Of a DNA stretch of 64,000 nucleotides, positions 60,446 through 64,000 are shown piece by piece. The stretch covers positions 124,001 through 188,000 of the forward strand of contig NSIR01000002.1 in the NCBI GenBank assembly GCA_002737445.1, written 5' to 3'. The notes under the pieces were generated by a model. It ran no database searches. It was given only the letters and a program-made list of their open reading frames with translations, and had not been told where the DNA came from. The position numbers were made by a program, and so were the translations under genes. This stretch comes from Nitrosarchaeum sp. GTDB lineage: Archaea > Thermoproteota > Nitrososphaeria > Nitrososphaerales > Nitrosopumilaceae. The stretch's first letter is position 1; every line of letters begins with the position of its first letter.

Positions 60446-61818
60446 TTCTTAAAGAATCCAAATACACCTCGATTCTTTTTAAATTTTTCTTCTTCTTTAT
60501 CTTGTTTGTGTTTCTTATCAATAATTTCTTCTGTTTTAGATGAATCTTCTTCAAATTCATTATTAGTTTTATTATTTATTTTTGATTCACTTGGTTTTGG
60601 TCTACCCTGCTTAATCCATTGACGAATTTTTATTCCAAGTTTAATTGCTTGATCATCATTTTCAGGTGGAGGGATCTCATATAATTCAGAATAATTAAAA
60701 ATATCATTATCAGTAATTCCTGTAAAAGGATCACTTGAAAAAGATCCATTAAGTTCTGGTGTTAATTCTGGTGTTAATTTTGGTGTTAATTCTGGTGTTA
60801 ATTCTGGTGTTAATTCTGGTGTTAATTCTGGTGTTAATTCTGGTGTTAATTCTGGGGTTAATTCTGGTGTTAATTTAGGTATGTCAGTAATTTTGCTAAT
60901 ATTGATTTCAGATAAAGAACCAAAGACGGTTTGTAGAAAAATTTCTTTATCAAAGGATTTTAGATCTTGATACTCTTGTCCAACACCAAGATAAAGTACT
61001 GGTGTTGATGTGATTTTTACAATAGATAATGCCGCACCTCCACGGGCATCCGCGTCACTTTTTGTTAAAATAGATGCATTAAATTTTACATGTTCAAAAA
61101 ATTCGCGGGCTTGATTTACAGTGTCATTTCCAGCTAAAGAATCACCAACAAAAAATTTAAAATCAGGATTTACAACCTTGGTAATTTTAGCAATTTGTTC
61201 CATCAAGTTTTTACTAGTTTGCATTCTGCCTGCAGTGTCAATTAATACACAATCCATTTTGTGTGATTTGGCATAAAGAACGGCATCTCGAGCTACAGCC
61301 GCAGGATCAGAGTTATAATTTTGAGCAACCAATTTCAAATTTAATCTATTTGTATGTTCACGTAATTGTTCAATAGCTCCAGCTCTAAATGTGTCAGCTG
61401 CTGCTACCACAATAGAATATTTTGCTTGTTGTAACATGTATGCAATTTTTGCAAGAGAAGTAGTTTTTCCAGTTCCATTAATTCCTACAAAGAGAATTAA
61501 AAATGGCTCACCTGTTTTCTTTTTTTCATTAATTTTTTCAAAAAGATCAATAGTGCCTGCAGCATCAAATAATGATGAGATACTAGAGATCAAATTATTC
61601 TTGACAAATTTTTCAATGTCATTTTTAGTTATTTTTGAACCGATTAAATTATTTTTTAAATCTAATTTAATGGAATCTATAACTTCACTAGCTACATCGG
61701 ATTCAAGAAGAGAAAGTTCTAGATCATAAAGAATTCCATCTATATCTTTTTCATTAAGTTCTTTTTCACCGAGACTTTTCGCTGCATTTGAAAATGCGTT
61801 GCGAAGATTATCAAACAT
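60442..61818 (-). CDS. ftsY: SRP receptor FtsY with a repeat-bearing C-terminal extension
   Basis: 458 residues. N domain (about 1-95), then G domain with GINGTGKTT (G1, 112-120), DTAGR, TKSDADARGGA and the ending VGQEYQDLKSFD near 295. After it, unlike usual FtsY, comes a tail of about 145 residues: ten TPEL/TPKL repeats at 317-356, then a low-complexity region (PPPENDDQAIKLGIKIRQW) and a Lys-rich end EEKFKKNRGVFGFFKK. The usual acidic A domain at the N-terminus is absent, so the tail may replace its membrane role. Confidence 0.94.
   Translation of the reverse strand: MFDNLRNAFSNAAKSLGEKELNEKDIDGILYDLELSLLESDVASEVIDSIKLDLKNNLIGSKITKNDIEKFVKNNLISSISSLFDAAGTIDLFEKINEKKKTGEPFLILFVGINGTGKTTSLAKIAYMLQQAKYSIVVAAADTFRAGAIEQLREHTNRLNLKLVAQNYNSDPAAVARDAVLYAKSHKMDCVLIDTAGRMQTSKNLMEQIAKITKVVNPDFKFFVGDSLAGNDTVNQAREFFEHVKFNASILTKSDADARGGAALSIVKITSTPVLYLGVGQEYQDLKSFDKEIFLQTVFGSLSEINISKITDIPKLTPELTPELTPELTPELTPELTPELTPELTPKLTPELTPELNGSFSSDPFTGITDNDIFNYSELYEIPPPENDDQAIKLGIKIRQWIKQGRPKPSESKINNKTNNEFEEDSSKTEEIIDKKHKQDKEEEKFKKNRGVFGFFKK
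60751..60870 (-). repeat. 12-bp tandem repeat coding (TPEL)10 in ftsY
   Basis: Ten in-frame 12-bp units (consensus on the plus strand TAATTCTGGTGT) encode residues 317-356. One unit reads TPKL and a few third positions vary. A variable-length array is likely between strains. Confidence 0.92.
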
Positions 61819-61821
61819 TAT

Positions 61822-62247
61822 CTATCCTAAAGGAGGTTGTGATGATTCTTGCATGAGTTGATTCATTTGTTCTTTACCTTGTTCTAATCGTGCTAAAACT
61901 TCCTGTTTTTTTACAGATGTATCTTGTAATGCAACTTGTATTTCTTTAATTCTTGCTTCAAGATAATTAATAGATGAATCATATGTTTTCTCCACTGCGA
62001 TTCCAGCACCTATATTCAAAACAATTTTGTCACTGGATAAAATTTTTGTTTGCACATAAGTTCCCATACCAATTGGAACCAAAGTGTCAGAATTAGGTTT
62101 CTCACGTAGTGCCTTTATAGATTCAATTGCAGATACAGCTTCGCGAAGTACACTAAGAAGTGTTCCTTCTCGTTGAGTTAAATCAGTAAAGTAGGTTTCA
62201 AGCATTTGCATTTGATGCATAAATTGTTGCGCATGTTCTTCACTCAT
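61822..62247 (-). CDS. pfdA: Prefoldin subunit alpha
   Basis: 141 residues: QQFMHQMQMLETYFTDLTQREGTLLSVLREAVSAIESIKALREKPNSDTLVPIGMGTYVQTKIL, then GAGIAVEKTYDSSINYLEARIKEI, the two coiled-coil arms and hairpin of the alpha type. It partners the beta subunit at 32986. Sits 3 bp before ftsY, the usual archaeal neighbour. Confidence 0.94.
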   Translation of the reverse strand: MSEEHAQQFMHQMQMLETYFTDLTQREGTLLSVLREAVSAIESIKALREKPNSDTLVPIGMGTYVQTKILSSDKIVLNIGAGIAVEKTYDSSINYLEARIKEIQVALQDTSVKKQEVLARLEQGKEQMNQLMQESSQPPLG

Positions 62248-62418
62248 TTACAACAAATTACATAGAGTTGGTTATAAATTCATTCATAGAAAAATACAAG
62301 GAAAAAAAATAAATGGATAAAATTAAGATAAATTAAAAATTACTAATAAATTTTAAAAAAATATCAAACAAACGAATCATAGATAATTAGAATAAATAAT
62401 AAAAAAATAAGAATTAAC
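62248..62418. other. AT-rich gap between sod and pfdA
   Basis: 171 bp, no ORF of note. It should hold the sod terminator and the pfdA promoter; no strong TATA box is clear. L39e/L31e-type genes, sometimes found here in archaea, are absent. Confidence 0.4.
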
Positions 62419-63039
62419 TTATTTTACATTGGAGAATCTATTTTCTACCTCATCCCAATTTACTACATTCCACCATGATGCAATATAGTCCGGTCTTCGG
62501 TTTTGGAATTTTAGATAGTATGCATGTTCCCATACATCACAGCCCAAAAGTGGTACTAGTCCTTCAGTTCTTGGACTGGTTTGATTTGGCATAGATTTGT
62601 ATTCAACTTTTTTAGTTGAAGTATTGAATACCAACCATCCCCAACCACTACCTTGAATTACTGTAGATGTTGATGAAAATTTTTCCTTAAAGTCAGCAAA
62701 GCTTCCAAAGGAACTGTTGATTGCATCTGCAATTGATCCTCCAGGTTCTCCGCCACCATTTGGTTTCATGCTATTCCAAAATAGCTTATGATTGTCATAT
62801 CCACCACCATTAAAATTAATGGCACCTCTTTGTCCTTCTGGTACTTCATTTAGATTTGACAAAATATCCAAGATATTCTTATTCTGTATTTCGCTTGGAC
62901 AACTTTCTAGTGCGGCATTAAGTTTGTCTGTGTATGTTTGGTGATGTTTTGTATGATGTATCTCCATTGTTTTTGCATCAATGTGAGGTTCCAATGCATC
63001 ATAAGCATATGGTATTTTCGGAAGTGTGTATTTTTCCAT
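62419..63039 (-). CDS. sod: Superoxide dismutase (Fe/Mn type)
   Basis: About 206 residues from the ATG at 63039 (MEKYTLPKIPYAYDALEPHI); ATG at 63054 is also in frame but a TATA-like AATAAATTG 30 bp before 63039 favours the shorter. Metal ligands: H in EIHHTKHHQTY, H near HKLFWNSM, D and H in DVWEHAYYLKFQNRRPDYI. The GSGWGWLVF motif is there. Metal choice (Fe or Mn) is not determined. Protects against superoxide in an oxygen-respiring host. Confidence 0.93.
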   Translation of the reverse strand: MEKYTLPKIPYAYDALEPHIDAKTMEIHHTKHHQTYTDKLNAALESCPSEIQNKNILDILSNLNEVPEGQRGAINFNGGGYDNHKLFWNSMKPNGGGEPGGSIADAINSSFGSFADFKEKFSSTSTVIQGSGWGWLVFNTSTKKVEYKSMPNQTSPRTEGLVPLLGCDVWEHAYYLKFQNRRPDYIASWWNVVNWDEVENRFSNVK

Positions 63040-63115
63040 GTCATGGATTAACATTTATTCAATTTATTGCTTTAGGACACAATTGATTTTTACCTGATTA
63101 AAATATCGTAAAAAT

Positions 63116-64000
63116 ATGAAATTAGAGATAATTTTCACAATTATCATAACTATTTCAGCATCTTTGATTATTTTAGAATCTGAATCAAATGAAATTATTC
63201 ACACTTATCTTGATAAAAGTGTCCCATTTGTAGGTGGAGATATTCCAAGAATTGAGGGAATTGAAGGTAATGGAATTAAAATTGCAGTAATCGATACAGG
63301 TGTTGATTTTAATCATCCAGATCTTTTAGGATGGGGCTCTGATGGAAAAGTAGTTGGAGGATATAATTTCATTCAAGAAGGAAAACCTCCACTAGATACA
63401 AACGGACATGGGACTCAAGTTGCAGGAGTAATTGCAGCTGACGGACAATTAAAAGGAATTGCACCGAAAGCAAAAATTTTAGCATACAAGGTTTCAGAAA
63501 ATGGTGAAGGCGTATCATCTGATTTAATTATCAAAGCAATAGATAAGGCAATTGAAGACGATGTAGATATAATAAATATCAGTTTAGGCTTAAACAAAAC
63601 AAATACCAATATTGAAAATGCAGTAAATAGAGCAGTTGCAAAAAAAATATTTGTTGTAACTGCTGCTGGAAATGACGGTCCAACACTTCAAACAATTGGA
63701 AGTCCGGGTAAAAATCACGGTTCAATCACAGTTGGTGCAACATACAATAATTTGACATCAAGTTTAGTTGCAACATTAGAAATCAATAAAAAACCATACA
63801 CAGTAGTTCCCATGGTAGGTTCCTCAAAATTAAATGATCCAATTACTAGTAAAATAATTTTTGGCGGCTATGGAAAAAAAAATGAACTTGCAAAAATTAA
63901 TGCAACAGATTCAATTCTTCTTGTAGAAAGAGGAAGTGATGTTAAGGGTGAGCTTCTTTATTTTTCCATAAAAGAAAAAAATGCAGTGGATGCAGGGGCA
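63116..64000 (+). CDS. Subtilisin-like serine protease, secreted (partial, 3' end off window)
   Basis: 295 codons visible. A short hydrophobic signal (about 5-20) precedes the S8 domain. Asp60 in AVIDTGVDFNHPD and His98 in NGHGTQVAGVIA are the first two catalytic residues, and Asn186 in AAGNDGP is the oxyanion residue; the serine lies off the window. From about residue 220 a PA-like insert begins (KKPYTVVPMVGSSK). Likely an extracellular or surface peptidase. Divergent from sod. Confidence 0.93.
   Translation, partial: MKLEIIFTIIITISASLIILESESNEIIHTYLDKSVPFVGGDIPRIEGIEGNGIKIAVIDTGVDFNHPDLLGWGSDGKVVGGYNFIQEGKPPLDTNGHGTQVAGVIAADGQLKGIAPKAKILAYKVSENGEGVSSDLIIKAIDKAIEDDVDIINISLGLNKTNTNIENAVNRAVAKKIFVVTAAGNDGPTLQTIGSPGKNHGSITVGATYNNLTSSLVATLEINKKPYTVVPMVGSSKLNDPITSKIIFGGYGKKNELAKINATDSILLVERGSDVKGELLYFSIKEKNAVDAGA

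Overview
The window is chromosomal DNA of a low-GC archaeon of the Thaumarchaeota (Nitrososphaerota), most like Nitrosopumilus. The evidence is indirect but consistent. It has an archaeal exosome superoperon (SBDS-Rrp4-Rrp41-Rrp42-L37Ae-Pcc1-prefoldin beta), an archaeal spc-operon tail (L18-S5-L30-L15-SecY-AdkA-DUF106-Cmk-Cbf5), a short helicase-less XPF, F420 synthesis (CofE), a fused 2-oxoacid:ferredoxin oxidoreductase, and a secreted protein ending in the 'PSWIKNNANWWADG' module that I know mainly from marine Thaumarchaeota. Many genes begin with GTG or TTG, and TATA-like boxes often lie 24-30 bp before the start codon, which fits leaderless transcripts. I saw no insertion sequence, CRISPR array, rRNA or convincing prophage.

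Layout. 1-4542: Fe-S assembly operon on the minus strand (sufB, sufD, a Rieske ferredoxin, sufS, partial sufU; no sufC in view). 4671-8410: tetrapyrrole operon hemL-hemC-cobA-hemD. 8411-8929: 519-bp gene-poor gap. 8930-12537: pentapeptide-repeat protein, a tiny membrane protein, aquaporin plus arsenate-reductase-like protein, and Pit phosphate permease with its DUF47 partner. 12649-14426: ABC-2 exporter. 14463-24440: many small or unknown genes, including two cysteine-rich miniproteins, tRNA-Glu, an orphan PLD-like domain, a tRNA-splicing endonuclease subunit facing L10e, tRNA-Gly, a Kef-type antiporter and a candidate C/D box sRNA. 24500-27912: a long coiled-coil protein convergent with a GT2 synthase that carries an extra helical ectodomain. 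27966-32226: ferredoxin and two rhodaneses around NAD kinase and Nob1. 32248-36798: XPF and the exosome superoperon. 36839-39529: RpoD-L18e-L13-S9 and a sugar nucleotidyltransferase. 39507-43275: two complete isopropylmalate/homoaconitate isomerase pairs in tandem. 43343-52525: CofE, OFOR, two dehydrogenases/oxidases and unknown proteins. 52533-52630: intron-containing tRNA-Ser. 52699-62247: spc tail, ArgF, FtsY and prefoldin alpha. 62419-64000: superoxide dismutase and the start of a subtilase.

How it fits together. Most of the window is housekeeping: translation, RNA processing and decay, Sec/SRP membrane targeting, cofactors (Fe-S, heme/siroheme, F420, NADP) and branched-chain amino acid or lysine precursors. 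The accessory interest lies in very small proteins that automated callers tend to drop (18593, 18937, 24333, 9644, 49242), the C/D sRNA candidate at 24212-24275, the GT2 fused to a sensor-like ectodomain, and low-complexity insertions in two universal proteins (FtsY C-terminus, ribosomal protein S5 N-terminus). I found no strong case for a wholly new multi-gene system; the GT2/coiled-coil pair and the miniprotein cluster are the best leads.
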